Positions 33,749-44,703 of a DNA stretch of 64,000 bases are shown piece by piece. Made by a program: the position numbers and the translations under genes. Source of the DNA: Sacculina carcini (Eukaryota; Arthropoda; Thecostraca; Sacculinidae); NCBI GenBank assembly GCA_916048095.2, contig OU696570.1, forward strand, positions 2,352,001 through 2,416,000. Reading direction: 5' to 3'. How positions within the stretch are numbered: position 1 is the stretch's first letter; each line of letters begins with the position of its first letter. Below the pieces are notes generated by a model, which was not told the DNA's origin, did no database searches, and saw only the letters and a program-made list of their open reading frames with translations.

Positions 33749-35476
33749 AATTTTATTTGTGAATTTTGATGTTTTATAATTGTTTTTGTATTCATGACAT
33801 TTCAATAAACAACTATATGACCTAACAGTGTCTGCATTGACCATTTGGAACAATATTGTTAGATATATAACAAGGGTGAAACAGTGCTGAGTGAAAACTG
33901 TAACTTTTTGATCATATAACGCTCAATGTTCCCACATAGGAACATACCCATAACTCAAAAAATATTTGATGAATCTTGATAATTTTTTCAAAGAATATAC
34001 AATGTGTTGCCACAACATTCCCAACAAAATTTCATGTTTTTAACTCAAGCCCTTCTATGTGTGGGATGATAAAGGTTAACACGTATTTGATAAGCTTTTA
34101 ATCGTGACTAAGGAATAGATTCCACTGTAGAATGGAATGTAGAATGGATTATGTTATCCAATTCGGCCCTTCGGGCCGAATTGATGGTATTTTTTTGCCC
34201 TGCACTAATTGCAAATTTTCTAAATGTCTGTTTGTATCCTATCTCCTCCTAAACCACTGGACCGATTTTGATGAAACTTGGTCCCTAGGGGTAAAATGGA
34301 CGCAAGAAGGTCATAGGCTAAGTTTTGTTGACCTCCGAGGTCATTTTCAAGGTCATTGAGGTCATTTGTGTCTGTTTACCCTATCTCCTCCTAAACCACT
34401 GGACCGATTTTGATGAAACTTGGTCCCTAGGGTAAAATGGATGCAAGAAGGTCATAGGCTAGGTGTTGTTGCATATAAATATATAAGCCAGCATATAAAC
34501 CCGATAATAATAAAAACGTTATTCTGTCTGTGTGTGTGTGTGTACAAACAAGTTTTCCACATTTTGGGGATTTTATGCCACGGGTTCGAGGAAAACTGCT
34601 CAACAGAATTGACAGTTTTTCATATCCACAGATGGAAATTTTGTCTTCTACAAGATGATATATTTTTCAAATATGTAGTGTTAACATTCCAAAAGGTATG
34701 ACCGTTTATTCAAGACCATTTCATTTCCACCGACGACTGATAGATTTAACACAGCGATCAATGGAGACAATGGCCGATCCAGGAATTTTGCAGGGGGGCT
34801 TAGCCTCCTTGAAATACTTTTTAAAAATGTCCTTCACATGCAATGTTTTCCACTAATTTTGATATATCTTCTATAAAAACTTTTTAACAAGCCATTATAA
34901 AATATTTAGCCCCACTATAAATATTTACTTCACCCGCCTATGATTTCTCGCTGCTGCGAATTCAACATCTGAATTTATGTGCAAAGCGCATGACGTATTC
35001 GCTAGAGCGCTAGCGTTCAGGACAAAATCTAGCTGAAAATCTAAAATGAAAACCTTCATATTTAGACTTTCCTATTGGTTAATAGTTGTTATGGGTTTAC
35101 TTTTTTCTATATAAATTTGTATTTGTTTTCTTTTATGAATTCAAAATAAATTTTATTTTATAATATTTGTTCCGCACAACGGGCGGGTTTCAATGCTATA
35201 TGGTGATGATTTCACCGTGTAGAATGCATTCTTATACAAAACTAACGGATTTGTCATCAAGATCCAGAACGGATCGACACGATCCACAACGGGTGGGTTT
35301 ACATGCTAGACATTTAGGTTAGGTTACGTCAAGAAATGATCACTAACTAGGGGTTGAGTTTGTGTCGGATTGAGTTTGTGTGTGAGGTACTAGACAATAA
35401 AAGCATTATAACTTATTGCTATGTATATCTTCTGGTCCCAAATTATTTCATCATTTCGCTTCTTCTTTACCCTCTT

Positions 35477-35585
35477 ATGTAATCTGTCCATAATGTGTAG
35501 TTGGTTTAGGATATCAAGGCCGAATTGGGGGTATGCAGCTTTGGATCTGGTTTGTGGCCAGACAAAGCTGCACGTCTACTTAATT
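35477..35585 (+). repeat. Left arm of a nested 109-bp inverted repeat (partner 38,662-38,770)
   Basis: The two arms match over 109 bases with about one mismatch and lie 3.08 kb apart inside the larger inverted-repeat element. They contain GGCCGAATTGGGGGTATGCA. Confidence 0.85.
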
Positions 35586-35590
35586 TGTAA

Positions 35591-35775
35591 AGTAATGTAA
35601 TGTATTGTATGTATGTAATGTAATGTATTGAGGTAATTTATGTAATGTATTGATGCAATTCATGTAATGTATTGATGCAATTAGTGTAATGTATTGATGT
35701 AATTTATGTAATGTATTGATGTAATGTATGTAATGTATTGATGTAATGTATGTAATGTATTGATGTACTGTAGAA
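35591..35775. repeat. 22-bp minisatellite
   Basis: About eight units of the type GTAATGTATTGATGTAATTT plus two bases, with small differences. It recurs in B (about 52,393-52,577) and, shorter, in C (about 62,332-62,453). Confidence 0.9.
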
Positions 35776-37600
35776 TGCAATGTAGAATGGAGTAATGTAC
35801 ACATGAATGGCGGGTATAAATTATAACGGACTATACAGTGATACCTCAGCTGACGAACATAATTGGTTCCCAAAAAGTGTGTGTTAGGCTAAACGTTTGT
35901 CTTCCGAACATTCATTTTCCATAGTAAACCATTAAAATGGGAATAATCTGTTCCCAGGTCCGCATAAAACAATATTTTCTACTAAATACGCCTTAAAACT
36001 ACACAAAAATATACCTTACTTTATGTATAATACATGTATTATTGTATTGTAATTAAGTAAGTATATTTTGTAACACTAACATTGAACATTGAACATTGAA
36101 ATGTTATGGTTCATGACCTCATTTACTGAAATATCGGGTACGTTATTAGTGATCAAACTATGATTGCAAGTTACACCAGTGATCATTGATCGTCAAGTAT
36201 GGTGAAAGAAAACGAGCAAATGTTTGGCATGTTTCTCACCGGATGAATGCATGTATTGTCCTTGCACTTGACTGCCTCCCCCTTACATTCCGCTGAAATA
36301 ATGCGTCACAACAAACATGTTATTGTTCAGCTTATCTTCATGAATCATACGAGTATAAAAGTGAATAATTCTGCCCTATAGGACGAGTCATAAGATGCCA
36401 TTAATATTCCGGTTTAATGCGTCCAACACGTATAATGCACACCATCTATGAAAAATATATGCTGATTCAACTATATGAGCAAATAAAAACACAAAACTTG
36501 CAAATCTTTAAGCAAATTAATTTTTGTTGTTGCATATTTAGCATATGTAACGCACACATGTACAGCAAAAATACAGTTAAATATATACACAGATGAATAT
36601 TTTTACCGCAAATACCAATATATTTGTGTAACTGTAATATAATGTTATTTGACACGTTTATGATCAAGACTCGTTCACAATTTGTTCGGCAAGATAATAC
36701 GCTGGATGGCTATCATAGAAGAATTGCAGCGTATAAATGGAATAACGAATACAAAAAACATTTAGTTCACATAGTTCAAGACAAGCATAAACAGAACCGA
36801 TGTCGAGGCCCCATTAAAAATACAGCACCATTATAATAGAGGTCCGACTTTTGGAAAATGCAGTCACGAGCAGCCCTTTGGTCTCCTGGGGACTTACAGT
36901 ACTTGTATGCGCTACTTTACGATATAATTTAGTATCATTCGTGAAGCAACGGGGTACCTCAACACTCGAGGCATCCGGCCGGGGGTTTGGGGCGGCTGCT
37001 GCGGCTTTGAGCATGACATGGGAAAATACAGTGGAATATTATTGTATCGTTAAATATATTGTATTCGTTCAAATATCACTAAATAAAATGAGATTGATCA
37101 GAGATAAGATGACCCACCACAGTTCTTCTCATCTGTTCCGTCAGGACAATTTTTGTCTCCGTCACACTTCCAGTACTGTATAACAAATGAACAGTCTAAA
37201 ACACTGTGTATCTGTGCAAGTGTCCATTTACAAATGCATGATAACACAACTTATTACAGATTATATTAAAAAACAAGGCTGTCTAACAGTCAGATATCAA
37301 CGTGGCCGTTGCTCGCCAATACGTTCCAATGAAACATTGCTCATTTAGCAATGTGTGTGCTGAATATTGGTTACATTGGATTATCATTGGTACCATCTAC
37401 CTAAAACAACATGAAAATTATATCATCGTCTAGATAGTTTTGAAGTAGTTATGGAGGTATGAAGTGAAAATTACAAAGTCAAATAGAAAAAATGAGCAGT
37501 AAAATGTGAATGTTTTGGATTCTGGAATCCACTCCTTATATATCAGCAATGTCGATGCTATAAAAAATATACCATTGTGCAGACAACATTTCTACAAGAT

Positions 37601-37851
37601 AGACTACAATTCATATACAAATATTATACATATGATGTGCGGAACTGACAACATATAAATTTACCTCCACAATTTGCTTGATCATCGGGTGATTAAAATT
37701 CATTACTGTTTTAGTTATTTTTCACCAACTATTTATCATACTTCTAAATAAATAAATTAATTGTACTGGAAATTTTGTCTTCTATGTTATTCTTATGTCT
37801 TTCATGCTAGACTGGTGTAAATGCTAGTTTAAATTATAAATATATATATAT

Positions 37852-37924
<73 letters not shown>

Positions 37925-38235
37925 TATATATATACACATATATATACTAGTATTTAAATCTGCCCGTTGTGCCGAGCAATTCACAAAATGAAATTCATGT
38001 ATAATTAATAAAATATATTGAACATTAATAAAGAATAAGGGTGCACTCATAAAAAATGAATCCATTTTAGAAGTCTAAATTTAATTTTTATTTATATTTT
38101 GACAACATATTTTCCCTCAACTCGCCTCATATATAAACCCGCCCGTCGTGCGGAATAATTCATGAGATTCATGAAAATTAATATTCAATTAATAAAACAA
38201 AAGGAATGTAAATTGAAAAATAAAAGTAAACCCAT
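37601..38235. other. 635-bp segment present in unit A, absent from unit B
   Basis: In A it lies between two copies of ATAGAC; B has a single copy at the joint (54,400). It includes a (TA)n run at 37,839-37,950 and two copies of the 'gcccgt(t/c)gtgc' motif. Either lost from B by short-homology deletion or gained in A. Confidence 0.7.
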
Positions 38236-38661
38236 AGACAACTTGTAGCCAATATAAAATCCTAAATGTGAAAGTTATATTTCAATATTGACAAATTGTT
38301 TTCCCTCAACTCGCCTCTTATTCAAAGCTGCCCGTCGCGCGGACTAATTCAGAACTCAAACACGAAACAATCACAAAGGAAATTGATTAAAAATGACAAT
38401 ACAATGTCATCGAATGCTTCTAAAATATATTTATAACTTAATATCATTCCCAACATCATTTGCTAAAGTACTGATCTGGTTTTGCCGCTTTAATATTTAC
38501 TGCTAAAATTTTATTTTCCGCTATAATTTAAACCCAATATATCCTGACCCAAACCTACCAAGCCCAACCTAACCATCCCGTCCAAACCTAACCCAGCCTT
38601 ATATGAGGTGATATAACTTATCAGTTTGTGAACACATAAAACCGATTCGATCATAATTTAT

Positions 38662-38770
38662 AATTAAGTAGAAGTGCAGCTTTGTCTGGCCACAAACCAG
38701 ATCCAAAGCTGCATACCCCCAATTCGGCCTTGATATCCTAAACCAACTACACATTATGGACAGATTACAT
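38662..38770 (-). repeat. Right arm of the nested 109-bp inverted repeat
   Basis: Reverse complement of 35,477-35,585. The equivalent pair exists in unit B (about 52,279-52,388 and 54,830-54,938). Confidence 0.85.
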
Positions 38771-40654
38771 CCGCGGGATGAGGCCGAATTCGCGGGATGA
38801 GGACGGAGGGGGGAGATCACTGTCTCTTTTTAACTTCTTTTGTTTCTTCCTTCTTCGAATATTTCTTTTGAAGATTGTTGTGAATGCGAGATGCGAGCTG
38901 CCGCCGACAAAACAAAAATCGACGGCGGCAGCGTTTGGCGGAAAACGGGAACGACGAAAAATCCATCGACAAACATACAAAAAAAGTCCTCAAACAGACA
39001 CAAATGACCTCAATGACCTTGAAAATGACCACAGAGGTAAAAAAAACCTAGCCTATGACCTTCTTTCATCCATGTTACCCCTAGGGACCAAGTTTCATCA
39101 AAATCGGTCCAGTGGTTTAGGAGGAGATAGGATAAACAGACACAAATGACCTCAATGACCGTGAAAATGACCTCAAAGGTCAACAAAACCTAACCTATGA
39201 CCTTCTTGCATCCATGTTACCCCTAGGGACCGAATTTCATCAAAATCGGTCCAGTGGCTTAGGAGGAGATAGGGTAAACAGACACAAATGACCTCAATGA
39301 CCTTGAAAATGACCTCGGAGGTCACAAAACTCAGCCTATGACCTTCTTGCATCCATTTTACCCTAGGGACCAAGTTTCATCAAAATCGGTCCAGTGGTTT
39401 AGGAGGAGATAGGGTAAACAGACACAAATGACCTCAATTACCTTGAAAATGACCTCGGAGGTCAACAAAACATAAATTATTGCCTTCTTGCGTCCATTTT
39501 ACCCCTAGGGACCAAGTTTCATCAAAATCGGTCCAGTGGCTTAGGAGGAGATAGGGTAAACAGACACAAATGACCTCAATGACCTTGAAAATGACCTCGG
39601 AGGTCACAAAACTCAGCCTATGACCTTCTTGCATCCATTTTACCCCTAAAGACTAAGTTTCATCGAAATCGGTCCAGTGGTTTAGGAGGAGATAGGATAC
39701 AAACAGACATTTAGACAGTTTGCAATCAGTGCAGTGCAAAAAATTACCATCAATTCGGCACTTCGGGCCGAATTGGATAAAAAACCTGAGATTATTTACT
39801 CCACGGCCTAAAACAAGCGGCCCACCAATACTTTTCTCGCAGCCAGCCAATATAGTATAGAAACAAAAGTGTTAGACAGTAACCGTTCATCACATATATT
39901 TTATAATGCGATTTAATTATATATTATTTAATTCACATTTTATGAGTGAGTCTGGGTCATGAAGTCAAGTCCGTGAGTTTTGTATATGGATCCAATATTC
40001 AATTCAATATTCAATCACCTATTGTGTATAGTTGTTGCCCGCGTGCCATTTCTATTTCATAAAAATGAGCCATCGCTTCGTTCATGTTTGAAACCCCTGA
40101 TCTGCACCATTGAGGCCACGCAAATATGCTTGCTCAAATTCAAGCATAGATAGACAACAGTAAGCTCAGACAGACACAAACTTTGCTTCTACGGTTGTTT
40201 TGTTTTCAAATAGTGTAAATATTGAGGACAATAAAGCCTTTCTATTCACACCATCAATGATTGGAGCTAATATGATGCATTCTTAATTGTGATTGGGCTT
40301 CAGTCAAATTAAATAAGTGTATATTCATGTGTAATCGCAAGTGTCCTTGCGAATACTGCACATGATATCCAATAGAATTTATGAATCTTGTACACAATTT
40401 GCCGCTTTGGCCTAACACATTTTCTTGTGCAAAAAATGTGGTCATTTTCGAGTTAGACGGCCGTAACCTTTTTTATGAAACTTGACATGCTAATAATTGT
40501 AGGCGATAAAATCTCCTACATGATGATTCAATTTCTATAGATATAACCCTAGTAATTAGTGCATAATAGTTGATGAATTGTATCCTTACTTTGGAAGAAA
40601 CATGTATTATATTCGTTGCATGTGTGTCCAGTATGTATTGTGTAAAATTAACTA

Positions 40655-40988
40655 AAGGTTAAAGGTTAAATGCCCAAGTGGCAGCTTCTACACGGGAAGA
40701 AGCCGAAGCTTATGAACACGCAGGCGTGCCCCGTGCAGTTCGCTGCCACCGCAGAACCGACCCTCTCCACGCTATGACGCCACAAGGACGGAAGACGTAT
40801 TAGAGAGGACCACCTCCCCAGAATGCATGGCACAACTCATGACTGATATCTGGTACCATCATTTTCTGCTGGGTGGACAGGGGCTGTGGGATTTTAGAAT
40901 TCGCCCAATGAAATTCTGCTCCGCCGGTTTCGAACCACGGACCTCCCGCTTGTGTGGCGGCTGTGCTAACAACTGCACCACGGAGTCC
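40655..40988 (-). mobile_element. tRNA-Val-derived SINE, unit A
   Basis: The minus-strand head at 40,988-40,919 folds as a tRNA: acceptor CTCCG/CGGAG, A box GTGGTGCAGTTGTTAGCAC, B box GGTTCGAAACC, anticodon stem CCGC/GCGG with loop CACACAA. The unit B copy has loop CTCACAA, with U33 and anticodon CAC (Val). The body of about 260 bp ends with tandem AACCTTT units. It is unrelated in body to the SINE at 23.4 kb. Confidence 0.82.
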
Positions 40989-41039
40989 ACAAGCTTTACT
41001 AAGTTCTAATCTACCTTGCAAATTTCACTTGAACACCGG

Positions 41040-41620
41040 GCGACCAAAAATATATAATTTTTATTCTTTTTTCGCACCAACTATTTATCACATATGATAA
41101 TAAATAATACCATTGTGCTGGAAATTGAGCCTTCTACAATACGGTATAACGTTTAATTTTCTGATATGTATTTAAAGAAAGTGACAGCGATGTTTGAGAA
41201 TTTTCATATCCATGTATAAGCTGTTGTTACACCGATGCAAAATGTCGAAATGGAAAAAAATAAAAAACAACGTATATTTTAGATATGTAATTCCTTATAA
41301 GGGTGCCGGGAACTTTTGAAAGGCTTGCCAAGGATGCCTCAAAATAGAAAGGGTTGGGAACCACTGACTTGAGCAAATGATGTTGGAGAATGATGTGAAC
41401 GTATAAATATGCTTTGCAATGTGATGATAAATGTACCAGGAATAATATGTAGAGGAACATATATAGCGATGTACACTAAAAATAACAAACGTATGCATAT
41501 GATGCATTAGCGGAAGCATTAACCAGGAATTATAGGCATGAAATAATATTTATCATTTTTCATTGTTTTCCTTTCGTGTTTGATATATAAATTTTTCCTC
41601 ACGACGGGTTGGTTTAAATA
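41040..41620. repeat. Best copy of a 0.6-kb repeat recurring within the unit
   Basis: It opens 'gcaccaactatttatcaca', continues through 'tctacaatacggtata' and 'gaatgatgtgaacg', and ends near 'tcacgacgggttggttta'. Diverged copies of one or more blocks occur at 30,940, 37,680, 34,610, 47,590 and 62,560-62,760. It has no coding capacity. Confidence 0.6.
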
Positions 41621-41790
41621 TGAGGCGGGTTGAATGAATAATTTTTCGTCAATTATTGGAATACGAATATGCAAACGTGTACTTGAACTTTTCTATTGGT
41701 TTGTATTTTTCACTTTATCGTTTTATATTATGTTGTGTCTTTGCTTACTTCAGCGATAGCTCAGAAAAATACAAGTTCGCCAGAACTGAA

Positions 41791-41792
<2 letters not shown>

Positions 41793-41883
<91 letters not shown>
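41793..41883. repeat. (TA)n microsatellite, left side of the Penelope-like insertion
   Basis: About 45 TA units. The tract continues at 47,367-47,386 on the other side of the insertion. The uninterrupted tract in unit B is 57,667-57,733. Confidence 0.95.
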
Positions 41884-41887
<4 letters not shown>

Positions 41888-42010
41888 GGCTCTGTTAAAT
41901 TCGACAGCATTTTCTGTGTTGTTTCTTTTGTATGTACATTTCTCTATACGTCTCACCAGCTTCTTCTGGTTCTCAGAGAGCTTTCCCAGTAGTACCGAAA
42001 AACTCATTTT

Positions 42011-42056
42011 TGCCCGAGGCACCTTTCGACATATATTAATGTCATCTTCAGGGGCA
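42011..42056 (-). ncRNA. Hammerhead-ribozyme-like motif in the inverted arm
   Basis: Exact reverse complement of the other two motifs. Confidence 0.68.
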
Positions 42057-42162
42057 TATATATACACATAACAATCGTAAATAAATATACACTAAACTGA
42101 AAATCAAATTTGAATGAGACGTTAAATACTCTAGAAAATTCCAATATAAAAGTATATAAAAT

Positions 42163-44211
42163 TCATGCCGAGTGCACATTTGCACTGCCGTTTGATGTAG
42201 ATAAATTCTGGCTAGGTGCAGGATGTTGTGATGCGCTTCTCTGTTGGTTGTTGATGTTGTTTTGCTGTCTAATAGATGGAAGAATTACGTCAGGCTGTTG
42301 TTGGACGTTTATAGTTGGTTTCCGCGTACAAATCAACACTGCCTCTATCATTTTGAGCTTTCTGATGTTATGCTCCTGGCAAATGACGGATGTATTGTCA
42401 GTGAGGATTGTTCTGTTGAGTTTGATCTTATGCTCTTGCGCGTAGTGCCGAAAAATAGCGCCGTCGTGCAAGTGAGCAGTGAGTCGCTTGTGCAAAGTTG
42501 TTGTTGTGTGGCCGATGTATTCAGAATTACGGAGACTGCAGTCTCCAGTTTGGCATTTATGTGAATACACGACGTTCACTTTTTGCGTCTCTTCGGTCCT
42601 TGGTAGGCAGCTATTCTTGACAATCGACTGGTATGTTTTTCGAGTTTTGTAGTAAATGACTAGTTTAATTTTTGTTTCTGGTTGACATGGAGTAACGTGT
42701 TTCCTAATGATTTTCTGAAGTGCAGTCTCGTCTTGTTTGTAATTTGAGCTCATAGTGTTTCTGTAATATAATTTGAGTGTATCTTGGTCTCTGTCTTGGT
42801 TGTTTTCATTCGTAATCATGAAGTCATGTAGTTTTTGTCTGATTACGTCATCGATGTCTTTTTGTGTGTAGCCATTATTAGTCAATAATTTGCCGACTCT
42901 ATTGATTTCCGCGTCTGTATTAGTCCATGTTGAACAGTGAGTTAGCGCCCTCTTGATGTACGAGCTAATTACACTGCGTTTGTATTGCTCTGGGCATTCA
43001 CTCTTTGCATTCATGCAAAAACCTAGATTTGTGGATTTCACTTGCACCGATGTTATGAATGATGTTACGTCTCTTTGAATCAGTATGTCCAGAAATGGGA
43101 GTTTGTTGTTTGCTTCATTTTCGATGGTAAATTTTAAACAGGAGTTTTTTTCAAAGTAGTCCTTGATTGCATGCAAGTTCATTTCGTCTTCCATGTTTAC
43201 AAAAATGTCATCTATATACCGTACATATATAGATGGTTTCATGTCCGGATGGTTTTTAAAGCATTCTTCTTCTAGGTGACCCATGTAAAAATTTGCAAAA
43301 GTAACTCCAAGGGGTGAGCCCATAGCTACTCCGTCACATTGTACGTACATGTCACCGTCAGGTGAGAGGAACGGTGATTCTTTGGTACACGCACTTAATA
43401 ACCTACGAAGATGATGCTCAGGAATGTCCAGTACTGCAGCATGTTTATGATATATATAATCACAAATGATATTAATCGTCTCATCCACCGGAACATTCGT
43501 GAATAAGGATTCCACGTCAAGAGAACACATAAGGCGAGATGGTGTTGCAGCTCTCAAAATGTCTATTAGCTCAGTTGATGATCTGAGACTGAATGCTGAT
43601 GGAATATGCGGCGAAATCAAGCCATTCAATTGTTTCGCTAATTTATACGTCAACGATGGTACTTGACTAATGATAGGACGTAATGGATAATCTGGCTTGT
43701 GTGTTTTGACATTTCCGTATATATATGCAAGTTTATGGTCTCCTTCTATAAGTGAAAGTTTCGTTGTGCTTCTACTATTGCACTTTCTTATGAGTTTGTT
43801 TAGTTCAGTTTTGAGAGAAGCAGTTGGATTTCTCGCGATTTTCCTGAATTTGCTGTTATCATTTAGTATTTGGCGCAGCTTGTTGTGATATTGCTCGCTT
43901 CCTAAAATGACATATGATGAAGATTTATCGGCTTTCCTAATTACAATGCTTGAATCGTCTCTCAACTCCTTTGCTGCTTGTTGTAAATTCGCAGTGAAGA
44001 TTGATGTTCTGGCGTGACCTCTTCGGATTTGGGCCTCTCTTATAATCTCAGCCTGTAATGTTGGTGATGTTTCTAATTTCCCACTCTTTTCATGATGGTA
44101 TATGTCGTCTAGCAGGATTTCAAGCTCAATGCGTTTGTTAAATTGTTTCTCTTTGGACATGTAGTGGCAGTTGAATCCAAGATTCAACAACTCTTCTTGT
44201 GTTTCTGTCAT
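42163..44211 (-). pseudogene. Inverted C-terminal copy of the Penelope-like ORF (682 codons)
   Basis: Reverse complement of the right copy from about 45,017 onward, nearly identical (one visible change is TQEELL for TQKELL). It contains the complete RT and GIY-YIG domains but lacks the first 155 or so residues, so it is a truncated product. A hammerhead-like motif lies at 42,011-42,056 on the same strand, downstream of the stop. Confidence 0.9.
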
Positions 44212-44220
44212 TACTTACTT

Positions 44221-44703
44221 GTGTTGATTTGTACGCGGAAACCAACTATAAACGTCCAACAACAGCCTGACGTAATTCTTCCATCTATTAGACAGCAAAA
44301 CAACATCAACAACCAACAGAGAAGCGCATCACAACATCCTGCACCTAGCCAGAATTTATCTACATCAAACGGCAGTGCAAATGTGCACTCGGCATGAATT
44401 TTATATACTTTTATATTGGAATTTTCTAGAGTATTTAACGTCTCATTCAAATTTGATTTTCAGTTTAGTGTATATTTATTTACGATTGTTATGTGTATAT
44501 ATATGCCCCTGAAGATGACATTAATATATGTCGAAAGGTGCCTCGGGCAAAAATGAGTTTTTCGGTACTACTGGGAAAGCTCTCTGAGAACCAGAAGAAG
44601 CTGGTGAGACGTATAGAGAAATGTACATACAAAAGAAACAACACAGAAAATGCTGTCGAATTTAACAGAGCCTGCATTACAAATGGCCTACTTCCAAGAT
44701 ATA
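44221..44703 (+). repeat. Left pseudo-LTR of the Penelope-like element
   Basis: It begins GTGTTGATTTGTACGC, the last 59 codons of the ORF, then the 3' UTR, the hammerhead-like motif and the first 50 codons of the ORF. It matches 46,887-47,369 with no difference noticed. Confidence 0.9.
44504..44549 (+). ncRNA. Hammerhead-ribozyme-like motif in the left pseudo-LTR
   Basis: Stem I is TGCCC/GGGCA. The core CTGAAGA is followed by one extra T, stem II GACAT/ATGTC with a 6-nt loop, GAAA, a very short stem III GG-TG-CC and the cleavage triplet end TC before GGGCA. The order fits a minimal type I hammerhead as described in Penelope-like elements. The extra base before stem II departs from the strict consensus. 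Predicted cleavage is between 44,544 and 44,545. Confidence 0.72.

Larger units (their letters stand above)
31447..34075 (+). mobile_element. piggyBac element, copy A (2,629 bp)
   Basis: TTAA stands at both ends (31,443-31,446; 34,076-34,079). The inverted ends are CCTTTATCCTCCC and, read inward from the right, CCTTTATCATCCC. It carries one broken transposase gene, an AATAAA signal near 33,804 and three internal palindromic repeats. Precise TTAA targeting plus the transposase family make the call firm. Confidence 0.95.
34154..39780. mobile_element. Long inverted-repeat (foldback-like) element with 145-bp tandem repeats, copy A
   Basis: The ends TTATCCAATTCGGCC and GGCCGAATTGGATAA are exact inverted copies. 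Each tip carries a hairpin made of AATTCGGCCC and GGGCCGAATT (exact at the left, one change at the right). The left arm (to about 34,467) holds two tandem units of about 145 bp; the right arm (from about 38,993) holds about five in the opposite direction. The units include ACCGATTTTGATGAAACTTG. The middle has no gene but contains a second, nested inverted repeat. No transposase is visible and no clear target duplication flanks it. Superfamily unknown. Confidence 0.75.

Noticed and set aside
34132-34359. Repeated 'protein' frames in the 145-bp tandem repeats
   Set aside because: The frames are open because the repeat length and composition allow it; they occur on both strands and in non-coding arms.
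35591-35775. CRISPR-like array
   Set aside because: The 22-bp units have no unique spacers and this is an animal genome; it is a minisatellite.
36660-36836. 58-codon frame (MIKTRSQFVRQ...) kept in units A and B
   Set aside because: It is interrupted by a stop in unit C (near 63,726) and resembles no known protein; treated as chance.
38540-38610. Telomere-like CCTAACC stretch
   Set aside because: Only a few irregular copies of 'aacctaacc/aaacctaacc'; no regular telomeric array.
40919-40988. Functional tRNA-Val gene
   Set aside because: It is followed by a SINE body with a tandem tail and is copied with the unit; the unit A copy has lost U33.
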